The notes: a model not told the origin generated them from the letters alone. A DNA stretch of 64,000 nucleotides from Lophius americanus (GCA_037951165.1 JBBDHG010000125.1:562001-626000); one strand, 5' to 3'; positions 31,651-44,598 are shown, counted from the first letter of the stretch. Made by a program: numbers and translations.

Positions 31651-34600
31651 AAAACAAAATAGCCAGTTGTCATTTGTCTTTGAACAAAGACATTGGACTC
31701 TAACGCAAGTTTATATAGTACAATTTTTATCTTTACAACTGAACTGAAGTTCTGAGAGAACTGAAGAGTTGAAGAAAGCCTTTTGGATGAGAATTGAAAT
31801 GTCCAGTTGCTTTGAATTCATCCCACGTGCGAGTTATCGCTCCCTGTTACCTGTTACTCAAAGTCCTGGAACCCGGAACAGGCGGTTAAAAACACAGAAA
31901 AGGTACCATATACGTACAGTCAACCATTTGGAAAACGGCAACAAAAATAACTGTTTCTTGTTGCAACAAACGCTGAAACATTCTTTCTTTACACAGATTT
32001 GTACACACTCTTACACATGTACGTGTTCATACAGACACATGTACACACACTGCCTCTGGACCCGATAGAAGCTACAGTCGTGCTGTAACAGAATAATAGC
32101 AGGACCTGAGCGCGCTGTTTCAGGCTGTAGCAGCCAGATTGAATTAAAAACAGATTAATCCCTGTAGAATTTGTGTCATTCTTCCGAGCAACACTAAATC
32201 CAAATCAAATTATACAATAGGCCCCCGCCCCCGCCGCTGCCACAACCACCACAACCCTGTCCACGGTACAGTAGCATTCAGCCACTAGTTAGTGCAGATG
32301 ATGTGGGTATGTCCCTGTCTTGTCATCAGGTTCCTCATTTTTTTCCTTCATCTCTTTATATCCCACCTTATATATCTCCCCCAAACTCACCCCTCTGCCA
32401 CCCCTTTGCTCGACGCCAGCTCTGACTGATGTGAGGGAAGTTAATTGATAGTGATAGTCCCTAAATCCAGAAAATAATTATTAAATGAAGGAGGACTTTG
32501 GAAAATTCAATGGATTTAGTCAACTTCTGGGTTTTTTTTTTCTCTCACTGGCCAAAACACCGAAGCACCCTTTCAATTATTTACTACTACATTTTCCACA
32601 TGGGGTGTCGGTGGGTGATTGAAATTTCAGACAATGATTTATAACGTTATGTGCCACAAGTGTCAAACTTGCACTGAGCCGGAAAAAGCTTGGTAATCTG
32701 TGCTGGGTTCCACAATTTTTTATTTTACATTTTAAATTATGAGATGTTGGAGAGAATTTCCACATGCAGAGTATCATATGGCCTAACATGTACAACATCA
32801 AATTATTATTCACTGTGCCCCCAGTTCAGGCATGAGTTTGTATGTTAACTCAAAAGATACTGTGGTTTTTTCCAAATATGACACATTTCTGCTTTTTATA
32901 ATAGAGTCATACTGGTTTTGAGCTGCCCATCAGGACAATGAACATGTTCGGGTCTGTTCACTTTACTTTACCTAAGCTCTACCTTTCTTGTCTTGCAGCT
33001 GTGGGTGTTTGTTGGATCAGACAGAGGACTGAGACTGAGAAAATGGCTCAAGGACTGGCGCCAGGGAGAGAGACTAATTTGCTTTCTGTCGCTTATCTGC
33101 AGCAGCTTGCTGGATCCATGGAAGACACTGGGGCACAGGCTGAGACAGCCTGGAAACTGACAAAAAACACAGCAAAGTTAGAGAGCTGAAATGGTCCATA
33201 TTATGATTATAGTTTAGTGAATGTGATAAAATAATAAAGACTGTAACCTACCAACATGACTAATCACCGAGAATGCACAGATTTAATTGTCTTAATAATC
33301 TTATTATCTGTGAGTTTCCTATGGCAACAGGAAAAATGAACCACCGACGAACAAAAGATTCCATCAAAATGTAACAATTCTTAAAAATGAATAATTCAAA
33401 TGTTCAGCTTCATTTACGGTGGTGTTCAAGTCTAGGTCTGGACTGTGGCTTGGTACTGCACGTAGGTGGGCAGACATCAGGTATATTTAGGTTTATCTGT
33501 CCTAACACATTCTGGTCGTCATATATTTCCTTAATGTTAATGTCTCTCCAGCGGAGACCTGACGTCCGTCTGCTTGCCTGTTGTGCGCCGCAGCCCCATC
33601 TCCGTCTTGTGAAGATCAGAATGTGTCATTCCTTCCCATCATATCATGTGAATCAGGGAAAGTCCAAGTCAAGTTCAGAGCGGGAGATCATACACTTTTA
33701 TTTGTACAGTAATGCAATACAATGTTATGTTAATTGCTATGCCATGCTATGACCCATTGGGAGACAAAATTCCATCTTCTGTTGCACTAGCAACTAAAAT
33801 TGGATTTAATTACGCACTGTTTCATGATGATGTTAATCAGAATAATCTGGGGAAGAGTTTCTTGATGGCCGGAGACTATAAACTGGAGGATGATTGCAGG
33901 ATCAAGTCCAGGTGTGCTGCTGAATTGGCTGAAGGTGTACGGATCCATCTACACAAACATGAACCTGGAAGGGGGGAAGGGGAAAAGACGATGTCGCCCG
34001 AGTCACCACTGAGCTGTGACAATGATAATATAAATAGCCTGCAGCAAATTGATTAAAGCACTAATATTATCCATCTGGTGGTAGGTGACTCCAAAAAGGT
34101 TTACCCCCTGATTGGAGGAAAGATTTTGGACTAGAAGAGGGGACACATTCTTATATATAACTTGTAAGAATGGTATATTACCATTGTTAACAGTGGGGGG
34201 CTAGCGACCCCAATCCTGCTTTATATCAATATTGAAACAACAAATTTGTTCTGAAAATGGTTTACTCTGGTTTGTTTAGGATGTCTACAGCATCCAACTG
34301 AGCTCATTCTGATAATCCTGTTATCACTGGAGATTCGGCTGATAAAGGTAAATAGGGCATGGGAGTAAGAAACACATCAGCATGAGACGGGGTCACTGGG
34401 TCCACGCATTTATCCTGGCAGCGAGTCATGAAGGAGTTTGGAATTAAATAACAGTAACCTACTACACTGCCTTAATCTGGGAAATGTTAATCTGCAATCC
34501 CCTCAACCACTTCATAAATCTCTGACGAGGATTCAAGAACCGCGTTTTATCTCCGCCACGCAATCCCACACAGATCTTCTGTGTTTCTGTTTGATTTGTT

Positions 34601-34670
34601 GGATAAAAAAATATCATGCAATGGGTGTTTGTGTCTGCTAGGTCGAGAAGATACATGAGTGTGTGTGAGA
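31651..34670. other. Unassigned sequence
   Basis: About 3 kb without a supported gene. A small GC-rich patch (ggcccccgcccccgccgctg) lies at 32220-32245. The text at 32420-32530 looks low in repeats and rich in homeobox-like TAAT words, but I cannot test conservation. Confidence 0.45.
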
Positions 34671-34672
34671 TT

Positions 34673-34674
34673 CC

Positions 34675-34772
<98 letters not shown>

Positions 34773-34775
34773 TCT
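34673..34775. repeat. (CT)n microsatellite
   Basis: About 100 bp of almost uninterrupted CT repeats with two extra C interruptions near the left end and one near the right. The Ser-Leu repeat in the overlapping open frame is an artefact. Confidence 0.97.
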
Positions 34776-36811
34776 GTTTGATGGTTATACAGGAGGTGTT
34801 AGAAGAGGAGATAACAGCAGCAGCCGGTGGCGTGAGGCTTGGAGATGAGTTTATTTCCTGACAGGGCTGACATGCTCAGCCAGCAGGGGAAATCTTGTAC
34901 TACATTTTCCCTCTCACACACACACACCTGACATCAAACTCATTATTTTGTCTCTCAAACACAATCTTAAGTCTTGCTAGCAGTGTATCTTTTTAACTTA
35001 GACATACTCGCACACATCCTGACTGACAGGAGGTAATGAAGATGGAGGTCAAGGCTATTTGTATTCCGAGGATTTTCCTTGGAATTGTTTCAAGCTTTGA
35101 GAAAAGTGCTTTTCAAATCAAACCACCCTTTTTTTTTCTAGTGGATTACTTAAAGATGTCACTGATAATTGTTGCAAATGTGGATACAAAGAATGTTTGC
35201 ATACAGACTGGTGTACACAGTCCGCCAAAGGGATTCAACTCAGCAGGTGACGGACAGCTTCACGATGAGTGGTCGCTTCCCCAAAAGGCGCGTCTGCTCC
35301 ATGATTCAAGATGAGTGGCAGTCGATTAGCTTTGAAATGGTTGGCGGAAGATTGGTCATGGCTTTATCCGTTAGCCTTTCAGTGCCCCTGGACCTCGTAC
35401 GGAATGGCCGAATCCTATGGCCATTGACAGAGTGCTCTCTGCGCCGTTTCTCTGTTGCAAGGGAAAAAAAACACTGCAGCACCTTTCAAGTTGAATGCCC
35501 AAGCTGGACTTGGAGTACCCCATGGATAATCCCGTCAATGCAATGGTCTACGAGTTGGGTCTTCAAGTTTCCCCTCTTTGAAAGATGGTTTTTTTTTTAT
35601 TGTGCAAAATAATAGCTTTGATTTATGAAAACAGATGAGAATAAGTTGAAATCCCAAACTTAATAGCAAAACCCCAAAAGTTTTTACATACTGCACCTTT
35701 AAATGAAAAGTATCAGCTACTGCTGCATCAAGATTTGTAAACCAGCACCAAACAGAAAGTAAAGCTGAGGTTGGTGAGAACATTTTACAGGTATCGTGCT
35801 ATAAATCAATTAAATAATAATATAATTCAAATTATTATAGAATTATTCAAATTCGGACCTGATAGTGAGGCTTGGGCAAAAAACAGGCAGTCTGTAAGTA
35901 TTATTCAGTATTGGATATCAGTGTTGGAGTTTATCATCATGGCATAATGGCTAGCTACACAAAATATCATTGCAAATCATCCAAGCCTTATCTGATCTCC
36001 CTCAGTGCTACAAATGTCAATCATGAAGGCAGAGCAAGAGCAAAAAGTCAGAGGATCACCGAAGCCTTCACCATTTCAGGGTCTTTGCAAATATAATGTT
36101 AATCCATGCACTACTTCAGTATGGACTAAAAGTTGTCACATATATATAAAAACATCAAACATCATCTCTCAGGCTTAAATTTGAACCCCAGACAAAGTCT
36201 TGTTCATTGCTCTTGGATTCGCACAGCAGTCTGATCAAACAAAGTCCTTGACATGATGAAGGAACAAAGGAACAGCAGAGGAGAGAACGGGATGCACGCA
36301 ACACTCCTAAACACTTTAGTTGTATGAGGTAGAGGCAGGACATGCTGCATAGAGATGTTCAGGGGAAACAATCAGACAGAATAAATCGTTTGTACAAGGA
36401 TACAGGAGGGTATTGTTATCCTGAATAACAGGATATTAAAAAAAAGTGGAAATTTAAAAAGGGATGTGACGATTGAGAACTAACAGTTTAAGCCAGGGCA
36501 CACTTTCAGGGACTTTGTTTATTTCTTTCTGTACATCCATCTCTTTGAAACACAATCTCTCAAGGTTATGAGGGAACGATGTAGGGAGTTACAGAGGGAC
36601 ATGGAGGAAGCAGGGAATCTGTTGGTTAAAAAAAAAGGAAAAGGGCTGTGTTGCAAAACAAAGGGGGAAAAGTGATCAAAATAAAATTAAGTACAAAAAG
36701 GTTAAAAAAAACAGGGAGATATAGAAAAATGACCATCCTGCCTCTTCTGTTAACTTATCCCATCTCACACAGTAAAGGAATGAGCCAAGCAGAATGAAAA
36801 CCAAGAGATGG
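34776..36811. other. Unassigned sequence
   Basis: No supported gene. The word ttacatactgcacctttaa at 35684-35702 is, in reverse, a terminus I recall from teleost MITEs, but no partner end is found. Frames at 35036-35314 and 35169-35612 overlap and lack domains. Confidence 0.4.
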
Positions 36812-37040
36812 TTGGATGGATGGATGGATGGATGGATGGATGGATGGATGGATGGATGGATGGATGGATGGATGGATGGATGGATGGATGGATGGATGGA
36901 TGGATGAGTAGATATATTCATCCATGAATGGATGTATGGATAACTGGATGGATAGATAGATCTATGGATCGTTGGATGACTGAATGAATGAATGGATATC
37001 TATATAGATGAATCTAAGGACGGATGGATGGATGGATGAA
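36812..37040. repeat. (GGAT)n microsatellite with degenerate flank
   Basis: A pure run of about 23 GGAT units (36812-36906) is followed by mixed GGAT/GAAT/AGAT units to 37040. GATG-type repeats are also the tail of the Rex3-like LINEs in this window, so an origin from a LINE tail is possible, but no LINE sequence adjoins it. Confidence 0.95.
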
Positions 37041-38440
37041 TATAATGATCATCTATTCAACAGATGTTCCAATTATCAATTGAATGAAGAGTGGAGGAGA
37101 GAGAAGAAACCCCTGGAGAGACATCTGAAGAGTGAAACAAGGAAGAAATGACAGAACATCAAGTGATTTTATCGCACCTCTACAGCAGCATTACCGTGCA
37201 CTTTACAATAAAAATCTACTGGCACATTAAATTAAATAAGCCATAAAATACCGAACACAGGTACTGTGAATAAAATAAAGAGGCAAACAATAAAATGAAA
37301 AATAGGTAAGAAAGAAAAAGGGCAACCAGTATATGAACGAGAGGAAAAAAGAGGAAATAAACCTTTGAATAAACCAATGAAAAATTCTAGTTGACGTGTG
37401 TTATTTTCTTGAAATGAAAAAAAAGTTTTAATGTTTTTTTTCAAACAAATAAACCTTCAGCAACACATAGAACCACATCGCGCCTCAGAGAGGTGATTAG
37501 TTATCGGGGGAGGTCAGGTTGTTTATAGCAGCAGGTTCTTACACAAATGGCGTGCAAATAGGATTTAAAAGCAGGGTAAAAAGCAAAAAAAAGCAAGGTC
37601 TCTTATGAACGCCGATTGAAAAAAACACTCTTAGCTTTTTTAGAGCAATGTCAACACGTCTTTCATTACACTCTGATCTCTCACAATGTTCCTGCAGGAA
37701 CGGGAGAGGAGAGGAAAAAGAAAGAAAGAGAGAGCGAGAGGGAGAGAGAGAGAGAGAGTATGTAATCCATGAGGCTACTTTATAATTAGCTGACAAGAAC
37801 CCCAGCAAGTGACTGAAGCATTAGATTAAACAATGTTCCGTATTAAACAGCTACGACCGCACGCTCCAGTGCTTAGAGAGGCACACACACACACACTCTC
37901 ACAGACAGATATGTACACATACTCATACTTGTGTCAAACAAGTACTTGGGCATGCAGACACCCACCTTCACCTTCCATAGCTCTGCACCACTTCTGGCTC
38001 TTGACAACAGTCTAATTGGTAATTATTCACATGCCCCCCCTCCTGGGAGCCGGCAGTCCTAATGAAACCGCCTCGGCGTCTGCTGCACAGACAGCTCTTT
38101 AGCACACAGACACACCCATACAAAAACGCGCACGGTTACAAAACACACTCACACACGCACAAAAACTCCGGCTGCATAAGAGGTCGGGAGAGGAGCCAAA
38201 GGTTAAGGATGCATGAAAATCAGACCACAAATCCGGCATAATTAACTTGACCCTTAGCCCGCTCACAAAGAGTGTATCAGTGAGAGAGTGTCGGTGATTA
38301 AAAGCAACCGGTTCATGCATGAACTCTGCTTTAATGACACGTTTGGTATCTGGCAACCACACTTCTTCTTCATTTTCATTATTTCGTACTTTTAGAAATA
38401 TGAAAGAGATCCATTTCACTGCTGTGAGCTTATCATTCAG
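37041..38440. other. Unassigned sequence, with (GA)n at 37705-37758
   Basis: No gene is recognised. A GA-rich tract lies at 37705-37758. The text on either side (37480-37560, 37765-37835, 37990-38100) is non-repetitive in appearance. Frames on both strands are short. Confidence 0.45.
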
Positions 38441-38720
38441 AAATAGATGCTTTTTTTTAATAGGACTTTAATGATATGGATTATTAACGTCCCCATCTGT
38501 TGCAGTATAATCACACTTGACACATAATGAGTCACTGGGCATCACTTCTGCAGGATGTGAGAAGGTCGGCCGCCATTTTTAGATCCAGTATGCTGTAGCT
38601 AAATAAGTCTGAGCTGTTATAATCATGCCGTCTTGTATTAATCAAGCCATTTGCATGTCATCAAATTTGATGAGGTGGACGGAGAACTTATACAGTCATA
38701 CATCAGTGGGTGATTGAGCG
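38441..38720. promoter_or_regulatory. Candidate conserved non-coding element (weak)
   Basis: This block is non-repetitive and stop-rich, and it carries an octamer word atttgcat at 38649-38656 plus several TAAT-type words (ggattattaac, tataatcac, cataatgag, attaatcaag). Such composition is typical of vertebrate developmental enhancers, but it is also common by chance. I have no alignment, so this is inference only. Confidence 0.2.
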
Positions 38721-40080
38721 ATTGAAAGAGTCAGAGAAAAGACAAAGTGGGACCTAACCAAAAGTAGAATTTTCCTTCTCAAAATAAAAAGTAGGACATT
38801 CAGTCTGCAATCACTCAGAAGTCAGTCAAAGATGGAGAAGGTCACTGCGAGGGGCGTGTCAGGATTGTCACAGGACTCAAAGAGGACAAAACTAATCTGT
38901 GACAGGAGGAAAGCTTCGCACCAGTTTGCAACCCATGAAGAGTTGAAACGAGGTAGCGCTGTGCTCTCACTGTTCCTTATTACAGACGCGCGAGTTCAAT
39001 TATGTTTTCACACCCGTGGAAAGTCTGAGGAACTAAATTTGTTCTTCTTCACTTGTTTCTACTGAAAAGGGACAGTTAACTCATACTAATAAAGGCCTTA
39101 AAGCAGGAGAACCTGACAGCAACAGGAACCCTATACAAGTACAGATAGAGTGTGTCTCCTAAAGAAGTAAAATCAGCACTATGCAGAATTACAAAGTTAC
39201 ATTTACTCACCATATGTACTGCTTCGGCAGAGATGAGGGAAACTCGCACTGGTTCACTAGAATCTTTGACTGTTTAACCAAATTAATGACCTCCTAATGT
39301 TATTAAATAGTCTAGGAGTATGGGTTTGTAACACAAGTACTATAAACAATTTTTTTTCACACAAAGTACGATACTATTCACCACTAGGTCTAAACGGTTG
39401 TTCCTGACAGAAAGAGTTAGAATAGGTGAATCCCTGAAAAGCCCCCAAATCCACTGTGTTTTACAAACAAATCCCATGTTTTAACTACTGAAAAAGAATT
39501 TGAAGTTACATCTGAAAAACAAGGTGTGTTGAAAAAATCCCTCACTAGAGAGTAAAACATGACATATTAGATTCAAATATGATATAAGATAGACCTTATC
39601 TTATCTTAAGATGTTATCTTAGGAGGGATAAAGCTCCGCCTATTGTCAAAAACACACAACCTACCTTTCCCAAATCTATCAAGTTTTTCCTTGCAATAAG
39701 GTCTATGTAGGTATAAAAATGAAAATGCTCCATGAAAAACTTTTTGTGTCAACACAAAGACTCTACTGCGGAGGCAGGACGTCCGCATTGGTGACCAGAA
39801 TTAGTTGATAAATGATGATGTGAAAAAAGATTCTGCCGGGATGCCTACTGATGAGCAGCATTAACAGCAAATCGATGATGACTACATTTTTTTCTGTGAT
39901 ATATCAATGATTTTCTCTTGCTCTGTTACGTTTTATGCTGTATCATTGTATACTTATGTGTTTTTAGGACCCCCTGGAAAAATGGCATGGTTTATTACTG
40001 ATTATAACTTCGGGGATATTATAGAATTGTCACCATATTTATATACATAAATATTTTATGGATATTTTTAAAAATGCAAA
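38721..40080. other. Unassigned sequence
   Basis: No gene is recognised. The phrase tttttaggaccccctggaaa near 39961-39980 resembles the 3' end of some teleost LINEs but is too short to call. Confidence 0.4.
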
Positions 40081-40084
40081 CCCA

Positions 40085-40408
40085 ATCAGACCTTAGTAGG
40101 AGGAAGAACTGGATTGATTTTGGGAAAGGTCGGTTGTATATTCCCAACATTAGATGAGCTTTAGCTCTAAAAGTTTTTGGTTCATAATTTCCCAACTTTT
40201 TTTTCGGTTTAGTCAAAATCTGGTTCATATTAATCAAGACTTATCTTGGATTTATCACATTTGACTCCGATATTTCACATTTTACTCACGAGGTGAGCCA
40301 TTTCTTCAGTGTTTTCCAGACAGAGTGCTGTGAGGGAGTGCTAATGCAATGAGGAATTGGGTTTTCGGTGATATTCTCTTGCTGTCAGGTATGACAGCGT
40401 AAGCCTAT
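40085..40408 (+). repeat. Family T dispersed repeat, copy B
   Basis: It contains accttagtaggaggaagaac and tggattgattttgggaaagg (40090-40128), then ggtcggttgtatatt, a decayed aaaatctggttcatat phrase, ttactcacgaggtgagcc near 40282, and the right-end words gctgtcaggt then atgacagcgtaagcct (40381-40406). It is shorter than copy A and has about one and a half internal units. Confidence 0.6.
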
Positions 40409-41190
40409 GCAACAAACATTAAACAAACTGTACAATGACTTTCTAAGAAGGTTAAAAAAAGACGCATAAAAATCCAGACAAGTTTTTGGGCCCTTTGGGA
40501 ATTGCTCTTTCCAAGGCCCTTAAAATCCACTTCATTGTGAGCAACCAGGCTGTGCTGCTGTGATCATTTGGGTGGAGTGGAGTTCATGTTTGTCATTGGG
40601 CATATTCTCACCTCGGCCGGTACTACAAAATCTGCCCCCACCACCTCACAACTATCGGCCAATCCTCCCATATGACAACCTCCACTCCTCCACTATCCTC
40701 CGAAGAACGATAAGCTGCAGCACTAGCCAGTGAGTTTTATGCTCCATTGTCAGCTCATAAACCTTGCAGCAAGTGTTGAGTCCGACAGCTAACTATGTCT
40801 ACTTCTCTCACAAAAGCATCTTCCCTGACGCCACAATTTTCAGAGCAGCTCTTTTATTTTATTCAAATTCCCTACGGATGCTGAAATGAAAAATAATATT
40901 GTCAAGACCCAAAATATAGGAGAGCTACCGGCTGTCAACTACGTCTGCAGGAGCTGTTTTACTCCTGATAGTTTTATAAACTTTCAACACAAACAAGCCA
41001 TCTACGGACCATGTTCCTCACAGATAGGGACTATCTCCTTGCCGTCTCTCCAATTGACATCTGATGCAATCTTTGGTGGTCTTGTAACATTCTCAATACT
41101 GTCTGCAGGATGCCTACTATCCTATAATATTTCAGATACAATTTTAAAGGAAGTGTAGAGCTTCAGTATAATTTCCATGCACCGTCAGAT
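40409..41190. other. Unassigned sequence
   Basis: No gene is recognised. The frame at 40886-41158 (90 codons) has no domain. Confidence 0.4.
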
Positions 41191-41194
41191 GGAC

Positions 41195-41470
41195 GGCCGG
41201 ATTTGTGCAGCATAAGCAGTGATGCGGGTGTTGCATTGGTTCGTTATGGTGAAAAGAGAACTGAGTCGTAAGACAAAGCTCTCAGTCGATCTGTTTCACT
41301 CCTCACCTGTGGTCAGGAACTTTAAGTAGTGACTGAAAGAATGAGGTCAAGGATACAAACGGCTGAAATGAGCTTCCTCCACAGGGTGGCTGGATTCAGC
41401 TTTAGAAATACGGCGCAGAGTTTGGTCATCTGAAGAGAGCTCGGAGTGGACCTGCTGACTTAAATATAGT
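41195..41470 (+). mobile_element. Rex3-like LINE, reverse transcriptase C-terminal fragment
   Basis: The plus strand translates, over several frames, to AGVALVRYGEKRTES, then RSRIQTAEMSFLHRVAGFSF and RELGVDLL. This is the stretch between the palm and the 3' tail in this LINE family. The same stretch is seen in reduced form at 61.06 kb. It has in-frame stops and no ends. Confidence 0.65.
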
Positions 41471-43160
41471 GAGAAGTATTATTTTGCTACAGGTCTTAAA
41501 GGTGAACATCTGATGAGGTATTTGGGTTCACCAGTCTGGTTCGGATGATGACACCCATAAATAAGTAGCAGTGAAAACACAGAAGGTCCCAGTGTATCTC
41601 CCGTTCACGCGACTCCTCCCTCCTTTCTGAGAATCAACCACCTATATAATGAAATGAAATTGAAATAAGCATTTATTATGAATGCTGTAACCTGGGGGAC
41701 TCCTGAAGTTTAGGCCTACTATATTGCAGATAAGGCTCGGATTAGAGATTCTATACGAGTTATAGGTAGTATGGGTGGGAAAACATGTACTCCGCATCAG
41801 CCAAAAACAATATGGCATTCATGAATAATATAGGAGCCCATAGGCGTGCTGCCAAAGACAAATGAAAACCTGTATGACGAGGGGGAGTTGAGAATCTGAG
41901 AGGAGACTGAGGATGAAGGATGTGCTTCTCAGTAAACCTAAACTAACGGGGCTGACTTTGACTTTGTTTAACAGTGAGTACTGGGTGTTAATGAAACCGA
42001 CACATCGTGATCGCGAGATGACAACAACAGAGTGTTATCCACCTTAAGATCAAATGTGAAGCGGGAATGTGGTGTTATTTTCACTGACGCACAAACTCTT
42101 CGGCAGTTCAAGGATGTCTGGAAGAGTCACACCAATAGACACACACTCAAACGCACCACTGTATCATTCATTGCCCCTCAGGGTGCCATCCTGTGCATCA
42201 GAGCAATATGGATGATCCCCCGGTAAATAAATGTGGAGGCTGCTGCCATTAATATATTTATATCTGTTTATGCACCTTGTTGAAAGCACATCCAAGGAGA
42301 TTTCAAGCAATATGAGTTTACTTCTTATCTGCTGAGACAACTGAGCATGACAACCCCCATCCTCTCCCCTCCCCGACATCTTTTCTTCCCCCTCATCCTC
42401 AATGCACATCTCCTTCCCCCCACTTTTATTTTTTCTTCATTTCTCCACACTGGAGAAATGGGATTTGAGCATTTTGGGTTCGCATAGCGGGCAACTAGTG
42501 TTGAGGACTGAAAGTTTCTATTCCGTTTCAATCGTTTATTTTGAGTAAAGTTTGATCAAGCCCACTCACAGCCTGGAGACATAAAATATGATAAGAAGGC
42601 GGGCTCATCTCCTGAGCAGTTACGTAAACACGGAGGGAAAGAAGAGGACAGTCTTGCCGGTTGATAAGAAATGAAGGGAGTTGTGTACTTTAGTTTGGTG
42701 TTTATTCTATCCTTGTGTTTCTTATACAACACCACTTCATTTTGCTGCTGCCCAAGCTTAGAGGCATGCACAAAATCACCCACGCACCCTCTTCCTCGCC
42801 GTAACTCTACGTCTTTCTCAGAAAACTTCCACAAGTATCATAAAGTCGTAAAGTACCTCAGGTCTATTCACTGACTTGGTCAACAAGTCAGAAATGAGAG
42901 TCGTTGTGTTTACCGAACAGCAAGAATAAGAAAATAATGGGGAAGAAAAGCTTATCTAAATCCTGCAGTGTGGTGAAAAATAATGGAGCAGCTCATAATG
43001 TCTTCTATTTTTTTTTCGGTAGATGATGCTAAACTGTGTTGAATTTTGTGAAAAAATATATATACAGGCAGCATTTTCTTTGTTAGTTTTGAAATGATTG
43101 CACACACAGAACTGATTACTAATAGCACTATCAATCAAATCACTGAGAAAGACCAGTCTG
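41471..43160. other. Unassigned sequence
   Basis: No supported gene. A 67-codon frame at 42671-42874 starts with a hydrophobic, signal-like segment (MKGVVYFSLVFILSLCFLY), but nothing else supports it. C/T-rich text lies at 42350-42440. Confidence 0.4.
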
Positions 43161-43164
43161 ATCA

Positions 43165-43425
43165 GTTAATGTCCTGCTCAACTGTTTGTTTAGCTAATTG
43201 TGATCCATTATTTAACATGCTAAAATAATAGAGTAAGGGGCCAAGGATTGAGCCCTGGACACCACATGTCAAAGCGGCAATAGATGAGGAGGTACTATGG
43301 CTATTGAGAAAGTCCTTATTGATTAGCAGGAATTTTTTTGGGTTAAATATTAAAGCATGAGAGAACTTACCTCCAGAATTATGTAAATCGATACAACCAA
43401 AAAATAAGGGTCGAATAAGGATAAG
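43165..43425 (+). repeat. Interspersed repeat R, copy 1
   Basis: The phrases atgtcctgctcaactgtttg, ggattgagccctggacacca, catgtcaaagcggcaataga and ctatggctattgagaaagtc occur in the same order as their counterparts at 49038-49330. I recall similar text in a common teleost non-coding repeat. No coding frame is present. Confidence 0.6.
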
Positions 43426-43765
43426 ATGTTTTTTTTTCTCATTTTTATAAGACTAATTTCCTTTTACTGCTTAAAAACATGACAAAATATTTTGTATGTC
43501 AGGGTGAATTTAGAGAGAACAGGATATTAGATTAATAAATGCACAAAAGAATTATAGCAGTGGCACGATAAGCCATAATTTAAAGAAATTCCAAAACACA
43601 TGAGGGAGAAGTATTAAATCTGTCTTTGAAGGCTTACAAATATGTTTCTAAAGAAGATTATAGAAGTTGCCGCCATTTCAATTATACTCCATTATAAACC
43701 ATAAAAACATGTGGTTTTGTCTACACTTTGTCACAACACAGCATGATTACCATCATAGCTTTTGA
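43426..43765. other. Unassigned sequence
   Basis: AT-rich text with no recognisable feature. It may contain the decayed left part of the Tc1 element that follows. Confidence 0.4.
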
Positions 43766-43769
43766 GACA

Positions 43770-44570
43770 ATATTTTATAGACTGATGTGATGAAAGTGTA
43801 ACTGTTTGGAACACAAGGGTGACATTACATCTAGCATGAATCCAAAATAGCATTCTACAAAAGAACGTTACACCTACAGTCCAGGCCTGAAGGTGGCGGT
43901 GTGATATCGGGGAGATACTTTGCTGCTTCAGGTCCATGATGTTTATTCACAATTGAGGTTAACAAGAATTCTACTCTACCAGAAAATTCTGAAGGAGAAT
44001 GTCGGGTCATCTATCTGTTAATTTGAGCTCAAGCACCACTGTGTCATGCAACAAGACGTTGATCCCAAGCAGAAAAGCAAGTCCACCAAAAGGCCTGGTC
44101 CCATTTCGGACCTGAAACCCTCTAATACCCGTTTTGCAGTGCTTAGTTGGTTCAACCTCGCGCACTTCCTAAAAACCTGTTTGCGATTCAAATGTCAATA
44201 GAGCCACGCCATTTCGTCACAGTATAAGGTAATTGGTTCTTGCCTCTAGACCAACACAGAGTTGGTGCTTGTCTGGCACCAGTTTTGAGGGCCGGGAGCT
44301 GGATCTCAGGCTGTCGAAAAGCAAAGAACTGGTGCTAAGTCAGGCTCTGAATCCGAACTAGCCCTGAAACCAACATGTTGGAAAAGGGGTATGAGATACT
44401 ACCCCAGATCTTCGAAAAAATAATTCAAAATAGGGCGGTGAATACTTTTTCAACCTTTTTGGCTGAAATCTTGCATTTTGTGCTGACTCACGTTTCCTTT
44501 GTTTCATGTTAAATTTTATGTGACTACTGCCACATAGTTTAGTTTTAAATACGCTTAAACAGAAAGAATC
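43770..44570 (+). mobile_element. Tc1-family element remnant, split by a MITE-like insert
   Basis: The translation from about 43780 gives TDVMKV, then LFGTQGDITSSMNPK, then after stops YFAASGP-like text (43918-43935), LYQKILKENVGSSIC and FELKHHCVMQQDVDPKQKSK (to about 44085). These are Tc1 catalytic-core blocks, with the MQQD catalytic aspartate retained. Transposase sequence breaks off near 44110. The end-type phrase ggtgaatactttttcaacct, common beside Tc1 termini, appears at 44437 after a foreign insert. It is a different subfamily from the remnant at 23.1 kb. Confidence 0.75.
44125..44392. mobile_element. MITE-like insert with imperfect TIRs
   Basis: The left end atacccgttttgcagtgctt and the inverted right end ataccccttttccaacatgt agree at the first six bases and at several later positions, and the match continues to a shared ttggtt. 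The 268-bp insert has no coding capacity and contains further short inverted words (tggtgc/gcacca). No convincing target duplication is visible. It sits between two parts of the Tc1 remnant. Confidence 0.5.
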
Positions 44571-44598
44571 AAAAATAATTAGGTTTAATTATTTATTT

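Noticed and set aside
32216..32250. GC-rich patch as a possible CpG-island promoter
   Set aside because: Only about 30 bp, with few CpG steps and no neighbouring exon.
34616..34861. Open frame with a long Ser-Leu repeat
   Set aside because: It is a translation of the (CT)n microsatellite.
35684..35702. MITE terminus word (reverse of ttaaaggtgcagtatgtaa)
   Set aside because: No matching second end or body found nearby, so no element can be delimited.
36812..37040. Possible CRISPR-like or coding repeat
   Set aside because: Simple GGAT microsatellite without spacers. The Ile-His-Pro-Ser frame on the minus strand is an artefact, and the window is eukaryotic.
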